Positions 37,349 through 49,199 of a DNA stretch of 64,000 bases are shown here, in pieces (the stretch's first letter is position 1; each line of letters starts with the position of its first letter). The DNA is from Polytrichum commune. Its lineage: Eukaryota; Streptophyta; Polytrichopsida; Polytrichales; Polytrichaceae. Below the pieces are notes generated by a model that worked only from the letters and a program-made list of their open reading frames with translations, did no database searches and was not told where the DNA came from. The DNA lies in contig OX485806.1 in assembly GCA_950295325.1 (NCBI GenBank), forward strand, positions 14,446,001 through 14,510,000. Direction: 5' to 3'. The position numbers and the translations under genes were made by a program.

Positions 37349-38614
37349 ATGGACTCAACAAAAAGTTTTTGGAAGAGATTTTTGAAAGGAAGCAACGACC
37401 GGAGGAATAGCACAGGCATGATGAGCCGGTGGATGAAAAGAGGAGGAAACCACCATCAGAAATCATCATCAATAGTTGTATTATCAATCACCCCACCTCT
37501 CAAAAAAGATTTATTGCCAGTTGAAGCATTGGAGAAGGTTTTGGCATACTTGCCACTTCCTGCATTGTTTCGTGCTCGGTGCGTGTGCAAAAGTTGGCGT
37601 GCACTCATTGCATCGCCAAGGTTTCTCAAAGTCCGGAGTGCAATTTCAAGCACAGTGATGCAACCCTACTTTCCAATGGTATTCTCTCGAAGCTATGGCC
37701 GCCAATGTTTTGCCTTTGACTTTATTGCGAACAAGTGGCAAAAGTTGGCGCCCCTCGATTTCGTCCCTTACAAAGTGGCTTATGTCGCTGGTGCCGGCGG
37801 ACTCCTTTGCCTTCGGAATTGCTTCGAGCTCCTTGTGGTATGCAATCCCATCACACGCCAATGGAAGAATTTGCCTCGATCGTCAAGTCACTTGGCCATC
37901 GGACAATGCATGATCCACATGATTGTGGATCCAACACAAACTACAAATGCATACAAGGTCATCACTATCTCAGGGGCTTGCAAGATTGAAGTCTACGACA
38001 GTGCCATCCAAGAGTGGACTATGACATCACAAAGCTTGCCACATGGTGTCACATGCATAAGAGGCCAAACTGCTGCATTTTGCAATGGATTCCTCTACTG
38101 CATTGTTGATGAGGGCATTGGCTCGAAGATGAGTGGTGTAATTGCATATGACACACAACTTGCAGTGTGGAGCACAATGCTCATCATGCTCCCCATGGGT
38201 TTCGGTGAGGCACGGTCATCAAATTCATTGCAACCTAGGAGCCTCTCAGCATCATTAGTTGAGTGTGGCGGCCATGTGATGCTTGTTGCCGAGAAACTTC
38301 AACTTGGGGTGACGCTTGTCCATCTTTTTGAGCTACAACTCATGACGATCACATGGCGTGAGGTTGCAACACTGCCATTTGATAGTTCCACACTTGGCTT
38401 TGAAAGCTTCAAGCATGGCTTACGGTGCGATGGTGTGGTGGTGCATGAGCATTGCATTTGTTTGACAAGCCAATGTGGAGATATGGTTGTATTGGACATG
38501 GTCCAAAATAAGTGGAGTGCACTCCCTAGTTGCCCCTTCTTTCAAGTTGGCAAACCTTCAGATATTGACATTGCTGTGTTTCCTTTCATTCCCTCTTTGG
38601 AAGCTAGTGTGTAA
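37349..38614 (+). CDS. F-box protein, single exon (kelch-like/associated-domain C-terminus)
   Basis: F-box proteins are the substrate-binding subunits of SCF ubiquitin ligases; the F-box binds Skp1/ASK. The 421-residue frame starts at the first ATG and ends with TAA. The F-box spans residues about 54-94 ('LLPVEALEKVLAYLPLPALF' followed by 'RARCVCKSWRALIAS'), preceded by a basic N-terminus. The C-terminal region (residues about 110-415) has repeated beta-propeller-like segments with Trp and 'VCNPITRQWKNLP', 'WREVATLPF' and 'NKWSALPSCPF' phrases typical of plant kelch/F-box-associated proteins. Such large families are often single-exon. The frame is intact, with no frameshift. The target protein cannot be deduced. 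Confidence 0.92.
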   Translation: MDSTKSFWKRFLKGSNDRRNSTGMMSRWMKRGGNHHQKSSSIVVLSITPPLKKDLLPVEALEKVLAYLPLPALFRARCVCKSWRALIASPRFLKVRSAISSTVMQPYFPMVFSRSYGRQCFAFDFIANKWQKLAPLDFVPYKVAYVAGAGGLLCLRNCFELLVVCNPITRQWKNLPRSSSHLAIGQCMIHMIVDPTQTTNAYKVITISGACKIEVYDSAIQEWTMTSQSLPHGVTCIRGQTAAFCNGFLYCIVDEGIGSKMSGVIAYDTQLAVWSTMLIMLPMGFGEARSSNSLQPRSLSASLVECGGHVMLVAEKLQLGVTLVHLFELQLMTITWREVATLPFDSSTLGFESFKHGLRCDGVVVHEHCICLTSQCGDMVVLDMVQNKWSALPSCPFFQVGKPSDIDIAVFPFIPSLEASV

Positions 38615-40154
38615 TATCATGTAGTGGGAATTGGGAGTTTTTTTTCTCTAAGGTGATCAATACTAGTAGGTGCCTGCCAATTTCACTTTCATTTGATTCC
38701 CAAAATCCTAGGCCCAAAACTTTCAAAAGGGATAGGCTATGTATGCTAATATCCAACAATTGTTTAGCCAACTTGGAGCACTTTGTTCAAGCATGTAGAA
38801 TAAGCTCCTAGCTAAACTATTGTACTTGCATAGCATTGTGTTGTAATTTAGGATTGTTAATTTACCCAACAAAACCTCTTTTCTCATAAATACTTAAGGG
38901 CTTTGCAATGTTCAACTCCACCATCTACAGATGAAGAAAATTCAAATGTCTAGGTATTATACCTTTCAATTCAAGTACATCCAACTTCTCCCCTCCAAAA
39001 AGAAAACAAAAAGAAACAAACTATATTGTGCGATGTTGTACATGCATAGTGTTTGAAAACATAATGGCTCACATCAGAAGATTTATACAAAAAATAATTA
39101 AAAGCGACTTTACAATGTTCCCTCAAAATAACACACACACACACACACATTCTATTGTCCATTGTTGTACATGTGAAATGGCTATAAATTTAACATCTCA
39201 AGTGAAAGACTTACTCAAAAAAAGTAGGTTAGAGGAGACTTTATAGTGTCCCCCCCCCCCCCTACCTCCCATCTCTAATTCAATGGATCTTTATGTATGA
39301 TAAAAGATATTGTGCCATACCATAATTGTGGGCATATTGTGCCATGCCACCACATAAAAATGGCTTTGAAGGTATTCCACTCATGCATATGGTGTGGTTA
39401 TTTTTTTTCTCAAAAAAAAATAATTTTAGAAAATGATATTTGCTTGCTTAGTTTGGAATGGCCAAAAGAAAACCCTACCAAGGTTTTTACAATGATAATA
39501 TCTAATCAAAATTGCAACATTTCCAATTATCACAAGCACTTGATATTGAGTAACATTTTCTTGCATTTTGAACGATGTAACATTTGTTTTCCAATGTATT
39601 GAAGAAAAAAATTCTTTCATAGGTGGAGATTAAACAAAATTAGTCAAATAGTTGACAAATCATGCACCATGATATAACCATAGTCTCTGGACACTTTTAA
39701 AGTCCGCAAAATTATCACTTGAATGAATGGATGAGTAGAAATCCTTAAAGAAAAGGACCACGGATGGCATCTAGTGTAAAATTAGTTTGTATTGGATAAT
39801 CTATATGTATTATCCTTGTACATTCAGGCTGGGGATTTGCAACGTCTATGTAAGATCATCTAGTAATAAATATTGGATGAGTTCATTGAGTGGGTGGGTT
39901 GCAAGATGGCAAGTAGGCCCTCCTTGTCATCTCTTTACTAATTTCAAAGAAAAAGGAAAGTGTGTGCACATAATGAACTTTGATAGTTGTTTTCTAAAAT
40001 TATCGAGGCGAAGTATGACAAAGGGTGTACATGATGTGGATTTGGACTTTTCTTCTTATATTTGACAATCGATTAACATGATTTTTTGACTTACATTTGA
40101 AAATTTATTTTGACAACCCACCTTGCTTGTTGAATTGCTCATATCTTTGGAATG

Positions 40155-40192
<38 letters not shown>

Positions 40193-40665
40193 AGATATTG
40201 TTTTGTTAAAAATCACACACATATCTCTTTCACAAAATCATAATCTTTATTGCGACACTCTATTGTGGCAATCCAATTCTAATAATAATAATACCTTGTG
40301 AATTACCAATATACTGAAGTGTAGGCTTACATTCCACTAGTAAAGTGGGCTCAAATGCCTTGGTTAGGGTGTTAACTGAGAGCACATGCTAGAATCAATA
40401 CTTTAACCATAAATCCATACTTCCATACCCTTACCTAACCTTCATTATACAAGGTTTTAATTTTTTAATGTTTTAATTTTTATAATAAGTTTTGGTGTAA
40501 AGTATAATGTTGATACCTAAATGTGGTAAAGAAAAAGAAAAAAGAGAAACTCCGGTCTACAAGGGGCCGGCGTGAATAAAGTGTCCGTTCGTAATGCCAA
40601 TGAACCCGATGGCCACTGGACAAGGGGACACTGGGACAATACTACTCTCCCCTTTCGAGGATGGA
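38615..40665. other. AT-rich intergenic DNA with microsatellites
   Basis: Contains an (AC)n run at 39,130-39,149, a run of C at 39,250-39,262, an (ATT)n run at 40,157-40,191 and a short (AAT)n near 40,280. No gene is recognised; scattered short frames show no family motif. Confidence 0.6.
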
Positions 40666-40701
40666 CACTATAGTGACACACTATACTAGTTCCTAGCTAG
40701 C
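40666..40701 (-). repeat. Inverted copy of the 36-bp dispersed repeat
   Basis: Exact reverse complement of 9861-9896. It lies in a GC-richer island (about 40,545-40,800) within AT-rich DNA, compatible with a fragment of a transposable element related to the 9.8-kb boundary. No coding sequence accompanies it. Confidence 0.7.
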
Positions 40702-42306
40702 CACTAGTGCCTTGAAGATACCGGACATGGTATCCCCCCAAAGGGCTTTGAGGTACCCATACAACAAGGTCCAAGGACCCCCCACCATAGTTGGGTCCTA
40801 AATGTGGTACTATTTGGTGATAATACCCTACTTGACATTGTTTTCCCACATTATTTATACTTTGCTCATTACTAATGAGCGAGCCTATATCTTTAATATT
40901 AGTTTATAAGTTGCATGCAAAAAAATTACGATCCCAACAATACTTATCAATTGGCTCGAATTATAAACTAAAAACAATATTTCTTTACAACCAAATATTA
41001 TATTTATCACACATGATAATGAAAAAATAGAATGTAAGGTTTGATGGTATCAAATGCATTTATAGGTCACGGACACATGTGATTCATGATATCCAAGATT
41101 TTTTTCCTTCAATTCTTCAATAATATCCGTTTTAAAATTATAAATACACTTACACCAACTTGAAAATAAAAAACCCTATAATACATATTGGTTGCAATAT
41201 TGGAGTATTTTTTTTAGTATATTCATATTGATTCATTATGCAAACATTAGAGCAACTTACATTACATATCTACATTCATATAATAGTTAAGGTATTAAAT
41301 GTGATATATGCTCCTGATTGATATGTTAACTTATTATGCTTGTAACTTGAATTTTAGGTTATGGTGGTGTGTTAAAATATAGTAAACATATAATTTTATA
41401 ATGGATGTAATAATAGGAGCCCTTGTTGAGTTATTAGAAGAAAACAAACAATCCAAAGCATTCATGAACACTACTTTGGATGGTGTTCATAAAAATATAT
41501 TTACATGTGCTAGAGTTGTTGATAATTATACCATGTTCATGTTCTGATTTTAATTATTTTTTATTTTTGGTGTGGTGGTGTATTGTTCTTTTGTGTTGTG
41601 TTATATTTTTTTGGTTGTTTTTTAGGGTAAAAGAGGTTCAAGATCTACTTTTTTTTTAGGAGTAAGTTATATCAAAGAGAAAGTTGAGAAAGTGAGAGAG
41701 ATATGATATTGATTCAAAGTTCAGAAACTAAAAGTTATTCAATAGTAGGTCAAAGTGAAGGAACTAAGAGAGAGATCCAATCCTTGAAAGAGATCCGAGA
41801 GAAAAATAAAAGAGTACATGGGATCCAATAATGTTTCAAAGTTAAGAGACTATGAGAGATCCAATAATGATTCAAAGTGAAAAAACAAAGAGTTAGGTCT
41901 AAAAGAAAGATCCAAGAGAGATGTTAGATCAAGAGAGATTCAATAACAATGCAAAACTAGGAAGCTTTGAGATATTTAGCGAGCCACTCAGGGCCGAGGC
42001 CCCTCCGTTGGTGGGAGGAGGAGGCCCCTTGTAGGAGAGGCGGTTCATTCGTATGCGGGTGTGAAGTTAAGACCAAACACAATCATGATCTGCTCAATAA
42101 CGGGGGGGAAAAATAACCCAAAAAAAAAATTTAGATTGATATCTTTGAGGTATAATTACATGTTGCCTTTGTGATCTTCACATTTCCTCATCCAAAAAAC
42201 GCGACGTAGATTGTTCACAACATGCTTCCATTTCGAGCTAACTTATGATTAGGTTAGTGTAACTCCTTTATGCTTCATGCTTGTCACGCACAACATTGTA
42301 TAGAGT
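40702..42306. other. AT-rich and purine-rich intergenic DNA
   Basis: From 41,640 to 41,960 a purine-rich stretch repeats 'gagagatccaataa' and 'gattcaaagtga' phrases several times, a degenerate tandem array. A GC-rich island at 41,985-42,090 followed by an A-rich tract may be a SINE-like insertion, but no polymerase III promoter boxes could be confirmed. Confidence 0.4.
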
Positions 42307-42585
42307 TCACATAGTGCATGGTGAGCACTTGTAAGGCTTGAACTCCATATGAACTGCTCTGATGTGTGTGTCCAAATTGGATTTCTGACAACTGGATCCT
42401 AGGAGATCCTCCAGTGTGCAGTAAAGTGTTCATCTGCAGCTGTCTATTCAACATGGATGAGCCGCATACATCACAGCTGACATGACAATGTGACAATTCG
42501 CGGTGTGCTTGTAGCCGAGAAACATCGGCAAATACCTCCCCACACCGCGGTTCCATGCACACTGCATGGTCAACCACCATGGACT
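42307..42585 (-). pseudogene. TFIIIA (C2H2 zinc-finger) gene fragment
   Basis: TFIIIA binds the internal promoter of 5S rRNA genes. The minus strand reads, after a plausible acceptor (TATGCAG at about 42,592-42,586), a finger with C-x4-C and H-x4-H ('VCMEPRCGEVF', 'LQAHRELSHCH'), a second finger ('VSCDVCGSSML'), then, in the next frame, 'SNLDTHIRAVHMEFKPYKC', which continues the following finger. The order matches the C-terminal fingers of plant TFIIIA. About eight residues appear lost between 'GGSPRIQ' and 'CQKSN', with a frameshift, and the frame stops at 42,309-42,307. I find no flanking exons in the window, so it is a relic. Confidence 0.72.
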
Positions 42586-45160
42586 CTGCATACGCAAAGG
42601 AAAATACGTTCAGGAAATCAACATTTCAAGTTGCTCAAGCATCACTTGGATTTTCGTGTGTGTGACCTTGCAGCCTTGTTAGCAACATAACTCCTAAATA
42701 TACCTGATTTAACACAAACATCATAAAACAAGGCTCATCCATATTATGAAACACCACGTACGAAGCCACAACAACATAGCTACAAAGTTATACAGAGAGG
42801 AGTACTGAAAAAGTCCATTAGGTGAATCCTTTAGCTAGAATTGTTGTATGAAGATCAGCTTAATGTGACCCTGTCCATTGGGGTTGTGGTTGGACATCAG
42901 CAAGTCAATTGCATGAATTGGCAGAGCTTTAGAGTGTGGATGCTCTTTTACAATCACTTAAGCAATTGTCAACTGACATTGTTTAAAATAGGCACTCGTA
43001 TATAAGAAGTTATGAACACATGTTTGCATCTTTTTGGAGTGAGCTCTTGTGTGACTTCATGCTCTACAAACAGGGAATTGGTAATGTGGTGACTAAACCA
43101 ATATTGGGAATTTCCTTGTGGCTGGAGGGACGTGCCACCTCAACTCTTTTGACAAAATTATTTTTCTGCATATTAACAGACATCAAGTGGCATGCTCTTG
43201 ATATTTTGTTGCAAGGAAGGCATTGTGTTGGTCAGTTGGTGATTAAGCAAATTACGTGCATCCTGTATTTGAAGGCTCTTGATAGGATGTTGGTGAATTT
43301 GTAGCGAATACATTGGACTGGCTGGATGTCATTGAACATATGGAACAAGACTTGTAACAAATGTGGTCTATTTCCATAGTAATTGCAAGGCTTTATCTGG
43401 TACCCATGTATCCAGGGGCTCGTTTGAATTCCTTAAAAGACATGACAAGATTGAATATTGTTTTCTTATGGGTTGATAGGCCTTGGTGAGCGTATGGAAG
43501 TTATATGTGGTTACTTCCATTGTGCAAATCTCACTTGTAGCATGAAGACGTGGACATCTCTAGGTCCTCAGTAGCCCAAAGCCATCTTCTGGACTTTATA
43601 TTGTGCTCGATCTTACTCCAATGAAATGATGAGATGTTTTGTATAGCTCCTTGAGCTTTATCTTATCAGCTTCTCCTCACCTAATTCTACAGTTTGGATT
43701 TTGTGTTCATATTAATCTCATATATTGCTCAAATGAAGCAATAAAGCTTGTTTGCCCTCTTGAGGACTTCCTAGTAAGCTACCTCCCATTAACCCTTAAT
43801 GTTATTCGAGTACCAACCCCTTAGCACTGGTTGGAGGTCCTTGGTGAGAAGAGGATATTTTTTGGCTTACTTCATAAAGATGTTATAAAGAGTGGATTTG
43901 GGTTCACCATGCCAACCTCCCACCTGGTGAATGGTTTTCCCAATGGAATTACCATATTTATTAAAACTATTGACTTTGATCCTCAAATGGTATTTATCTC
44001 CAAAGAAGAGTTGTTGGGAATATTTTTCTCTATTCAAACCAAAAAATGAATTATAAATAAAATTGAAATTACCGCAAGATTAATCTTTAGTGCATTAAAT
44101 TGAAGTCAAGGTGCCAAGGTGAAAATGTATGCAAATAGTAAAAACTGGACCAACGTTTCAACTCTAATGAATTGAATGACAAGTCTTTAATCATTGAAAA
44201 TTGTTGTTCACATTCTATACATGTGATCTTATTCTTTTATGTATTTTACTATAAGTTTTGTGTATCACTTCAATGTTACAAATTTGTTGCCCCTGCCTTT
44301 TAAAGTACCTATACGAGGACTTCAAAATACATGTGTGACAATGAAATTGGATGATGTACAAAATATAAATACCGTTTTGGGTTCAATACTAAACAAAGAG
44401 TTAGAGAATCTTCACTTCCACCTCATAAAGCTTCATCCACATAATTGTAAAAATGCCTTTATGGAGCCAAATTGCAACGGAATACTTGATGATGGAAAGG
44501 TGTGGGGTTCATGGAACAATTGGTGCAGAGAATTTTAACTGCATACTTTAATCTGAAATAAATTTCACCATTTTTGGTACTCAATCATTTTTTCTTTCTT
44601 TCTTTCTCTGTCTGTATGGATGTGTTGGATATGGGTTGAGAATCACAAGGCTAGTTACTCAGTCCCCTCAAGTAATTTTCCGCGTATGCACTTTGTGTGC
44701 TTATATGGAGTAAGTTTGTAATAATAAGCGAATGCAACATCAACTTCCTCTTTCTGAAAATTTTCGGCAAGATGAGATATTTTCACCCATTCGTCCAAAG
44801 GTTTATGTCCTTCACCAGACTAGCGTGATACATCATAGAATCAGTTGTCCAGTAAAATGAAGCTTACAGGCTCACATGTAGAATGCAAGTTACCTTAAGT
44901 CACTTCAATACCCTGGTTCTATGCCAGTGCAATCAACCCAAGATGGAACTGTCGAGAAATTTTTCCCAGTTTCATTCATGAGCATTATAATTCCTACACC
45001 TTTCATCTGTGTCTCCATGACAACTTCATCGTATTAGAGACTACTGTATCATCTTCTGTCCAAGATACATGTCCAACGTTGTCGTAATGTAAATACGTAC
45101 ACTATATAGATGTGTACGTATTTAATATTGCATTGTGATTCTTGGTATTGGAGAAAAATA
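42586..45160. other. Intergenic region, no recognised gene
   Basis: Plus-strand frames of 60-99 codons occur at 43,020-43,304, 43,831-44,049 and 44,239-44,538. They look more protein-like than average but match no family I can name. No RNA gene or clear repeat is seen. Confidence 0.4.
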
Positions 45161-45169
45161 ATAAAGAAT

Positions 45170-45410
45170 AGAAGTAGATTACCTTTTTATTTACTCATAG
45201 TTTATTTTAGTTATCATTACCTAAGGATAGAAGTGGATAGAAGTTACTTACCTTTTTAATTATTCATAGTTTACTCTTAGTTACCTTTACCAAAGGATAA
45301 AAGTGGATAGAAGTGGATAGTTACCTTTATCATTTTGTTTACTCACAATTTACTCTTAGTGTTGCCTTTACTTTACCTTTTTTAGTCTTACTTAGTTTAT
45401 CTTGAGTTAC
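45170..45410 (+). repeat. Tandem repeats of about 75 bp (3 copies)
   Basis: 'gttacctttacc'/'attacctttttat', 'tcatagtttactcttag' and 'ggatagaagtggatagaag' recur three times with small indels between 45,170 and 45,400. Noncoding. Confidence 0.6.
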
Positions 45411-45875
45411 TTTTTCGACCAATGGGTGATTAGAAGCCATGTGATGAAGATAAGATTGAACTTTGTCTCTCGCATGGATAGGGAGAGGTGGTGAAGGAAA
45501 GATGTTATGTGATTATTGTGGGAGAGAAGTTGTTGAGAGAGAGAAGTGGATTCGAAGCTCACGGGGTGAGTTGTTTTGAGAAGAATATGAAATAAAATAC
45601 GAGGAATTTGTGATTCATGAGAGATCTCACTTGTTGTTTTGGAAGTTAGCAATCAAGATTTGTGCTTGTTTGAGTGGAGGGAAGTCTGTTGGTTCTTAAA
45701 AGAAGAGCTGAGACTTCGACCGACCATAAAAGACGGGCAAATTGAAGAATTGAAGGCTTCAAGACTCGAATGTGTGGTTGCTTGTGGCACGTTGTCTTTT
45801 TCTTGTGTGTGTGATTCCAAGCCGGTTTTGGAGGCTAGTTGCATTTCATTTCTGCATCGTAATTTGTTTCCTGTA

Positions 45876-45951
45876 TGACAACGAAGTGGGATTAATGACC
45901 CACAAGGTTGTTTGTGACAACGAAGTGGGATTGATCACCCACAAGGTTGTT
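45876..45951 (+). repeat. Direct repeat, 37-bp unit x 2 (period 39)
   Basis: 'gacaacgaagtgggatt' followed by 'acccacaaggttgtt' occurs at 45,876 and again at 45,915 with two or three differences. It is followed by a GC-richer stretch to 46,300 that contains repeated 'agaagactcgattgaag' phrases. The stretch could be part of an old retroelement, but no coding evidence supports this. Confidence 0.6.
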
Positions 45952-47059
45952 TTCTGTCGTTCCCACTGGTGAGGCGCGATTGCTGGTCACCGTGGGTTTG
46001 AAAGTTTAGGAGCCAATCTTTCAGACGTCAGATCGTGTTCTGACATCCCGTTTTACCCGTCCGAAGCCCGTGGTTTCTTATCACACTACCCTTACCCTTT
46101 ACCCATATAGAGCTGCAACATGATAGGTCGACGGGAAAGAGGTTGAAGATTAGAAGAAATTGAAGAAATTGAAGACTAGAAGACTAGAAGACTCGATTGA
46201 AAACCAGAAGACTCGATTGAAGACCAGAAGATTCGACGGGTCCGATAAAATCTAGATGCAGCCAGAAGCCCAGTGCTTTCCCAAGGCGGAACCCTCTCTA
46301 CCCGACAACGTTTATTTGTGAACAAAGTTTTGATGAGTTATTCATGTATGTGTAACTCGCTACAGGATAAAGAATGTGACAATTTATGTAGAGAGTCGAA
46401 TTTTAGGGTTGGAGATTGATTCATTGAACATATGAGGTTGGATGTAGATAGTAGATAGACGCACCAATTGGTTGTTGCTTGCTGAGGCATTTATGCTCAT
46501 AGCTGTACTTGGTAAATTTCATATCTCTACTTCATGAATTTGATAATGTAGTTAGTTTCTCATGTTCTCGTAAATAGACATTTTAACATAGGAGTTGATG
46601 AATTCAAGACCTTGATTCTATTTTGAGTCATGAATCTCGTATGCTAACAAAGAAAGGGCAAGGGCACATTCTTAATGGTCTTGAAAGCACAATGTTATCA
46701 GAACAAATAAACATGTGGCCATTTAAGTAAACGGAGAACAACTTCTACAACCTCAGAAGTCAACCTCACCTGCATGGGATCAAATATAGATTCCAACGCT
46801 GTCAATACTTTTGAATAGTATGTCCATCCCCAAAAACAATCCCAAGGCGTCGCAAGCCATTTGAAACTTATCTGAAGGCAGTACTGACTTTACAATCTTG
46901 TGCAATTCTACTCCCTTGCTCAAGAATCAAGCACAATTATCCTTTATTCATCTTCTGGCGATCTTCTGTTGTTCCCATACGTGACCTGCAAGAGTATTGA
47001 TCGTCGCACAATGTTTTCGAAGATGTCAATGGTCTCTCACATTGTGCTTGTTGGCATAT

Positions 47060-47860
47060 TTCGAAAGCACCGCAACTCTTGTCCTTTAAAGAACAAATTG
47101 CCAGAGCTGGTATGCTGTGGCGCTCTTGGTTTGGTGTGACTTGCCGGTTAGTACTTTATTCTTATGCCTGTTACTTCGAAGAGTATACTGGACAGTGGCA
47201 AAATTTGTGGCGAACTCTATGCTCGGCAGTCTGAAAGTCTCGTTGAAAAAGTAAACTTCGAGGCATTGTTTTTTCTATTCTGACTTAAATTGACGCCGAA
47301 ACGTACAAATCGCCGAAACTAACGCATCTTCTGTCCTTCCAAGAACACATCTCGAGAGGTGCTGGCGAACATTACTGATGTGCTCTTGGGTTTGCGTAAC
47401 TCGCCGCTCAGTAGTTATTCTTGTGCCTATTACTTCGAAACCATACAGGATAGTCGCAAAACTTGTGGCAACTTCTATCTATGTTGGCAGTAGAAGAGCA
47501 ATAGATAATTGCCATCCCCATGCCTGATGGAAGAGACAGTGCAGTAGCCTAGGCTTCAATCCGGAATCAGGAACTTGGGAGCTAGTGTCTTTCGAAATAA
47601 GAGCAGTCTGAAATTCTCATTGATAATGTGAAATGCAAGGACATTCTTGTCGTTCTGACATGAATCGAAGCCCAAATGCACACATCGCAGATAGTAACGC
47701 AGTTTTGGCTCTTCAAAGAACAATTGTCCAAAGCTGCTGGCAAGCTTAAATGGCGTGCTCTTGATTTTGTGTGACTTGCAGGTCAGTACTTATTCACGTA
47801 CCTGTTACGTCGAGGAGAGTATATGACAGCGTCAGAATTTGTTGCAAATTCTATGTCGGG
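47060..47860 (+). repeat. Degenerate tandem repeats, three copies
   Basis: A module with 'tttaaagaaca', 'gtgctcttg', 'gtgacttgc(c/a)ggt', 'cctgttacttcga' and 'aatttgtggc' recurs near 47,085, 47,335 and 47,705. Copies are about 70-80 percent similar by eye. Frames are short and broken. Confidence 0.55.
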
Positions 47861-49199
47861 AGTGCGAGAGGGATGGCAAATTGCAATCGTCATACTTGAT
47901 GTAAGAGTTAGTGCAGTACAAACGACAGGGCTCTTGCCACGAAACTTGCTCCACCCATTCCTCTTGCGAAGGGATGTCGCTCATCGACGTGCTACGTGGA
48001 GATTCAATGCCATCAACATACAAAAAATCTCAATATGAAGACCATCATAGCAATTCATCACCAATGCTGCTCTGCTCTCAGAAAGAGTTGCAAGAAAATA
48101 AAAGAATCAAAGTGCAAGAATATCATTGCTATGGCCACAACAAGCAATTGCACCTGCACTGGCTTGCGAGAAGCAAAAATCGAATTCACTTGTGCTTCCG
48201 CTTGCACCTCATCGCCTACCACCGCCCTCACTATCTCCGATGATTATGTGAGCTGTTTTAAGTCAATTTTGTGATGAACAAGACATAACTCACGTGCAAA
48301 CAATATTTGCGATGTGAGAGAGGCCTTGACAAATCATCCGCAATGGTAAGTGGAGTGACCCACCAAGAGGTCTTCGCAATTCTGATTGTCCACACCAGGG
48401 GTTTACTGTCTCCGAGGACCAACGAACCCTAACCCTTATAGGTGACGTGGCCGCCCCAGAGGGTGGCATTTCGGGAAGAGGCTATAAGCCTCCTCCTCGA
48501 TAATGGCTAATAAATTCAAGAGATTGCTAAGGTACTAAAACTAAATACAAAAGCTCTAAGAATGCAAATAAAGGACCACAACTACTAAGAAAACATACAA
48601 AAAAAAATTCAAAGCATAAACCAATAATAACCAATAATAACTCTCAAACAAACAAACCAACAATTACAAACACATATTCTTACATATGATGATAAACAAA
48701 AGAGGAAGAAGAGAGTGTCACAAAGGCCTTTTACGAAGTCCCTTGTGTGGATGGGTGGGACCAGAAGTGCTCATAGCTGCCCTTGTTAAGACTTGAGGCA
48801 TGTTTGTTGTGGGTAGCTAAACATATATAGATATAAAATTAACAACCTATTAGTCCGGATTTTAGTCATGATGAAAATAAGAGCCCTTAAACAAGGGGCG
48901 ATTTACACCAATATATATAATCTTAGAAACACATAAATAAATTTCATCTCACGAAGATGAAAGTCTGTTGCCTTGGACTTCCAGTTGAGAATACGTAGAC
49001 GTTGCAAAATCCAAGTTGTACACTCATACCAAATAACAATTTTCCATAACTTAGATTGGAGTGATGTAATGCACATTGAGACCTTCCATAATATGCAACG
49101 AGTTCATGTCTCACGTTCTTTTTGATATGTGTGTGTTGAGTACCAACATTATGAGAGAAGATTGAGTCACAATAGAGCACCTAAGAAGCAGCAAACACC
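47861..49199. other. Intergenic region, no recognised gene
   Basis: A minus-strand stretch at 48,023-47,832 reads like protein ('SMSDIPSQEEWVEQVSW') but is isolated and unassigned. A GC-rich island lies at 48,390-48,510. Nothing else is recognisable. Confidence 0.35.
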
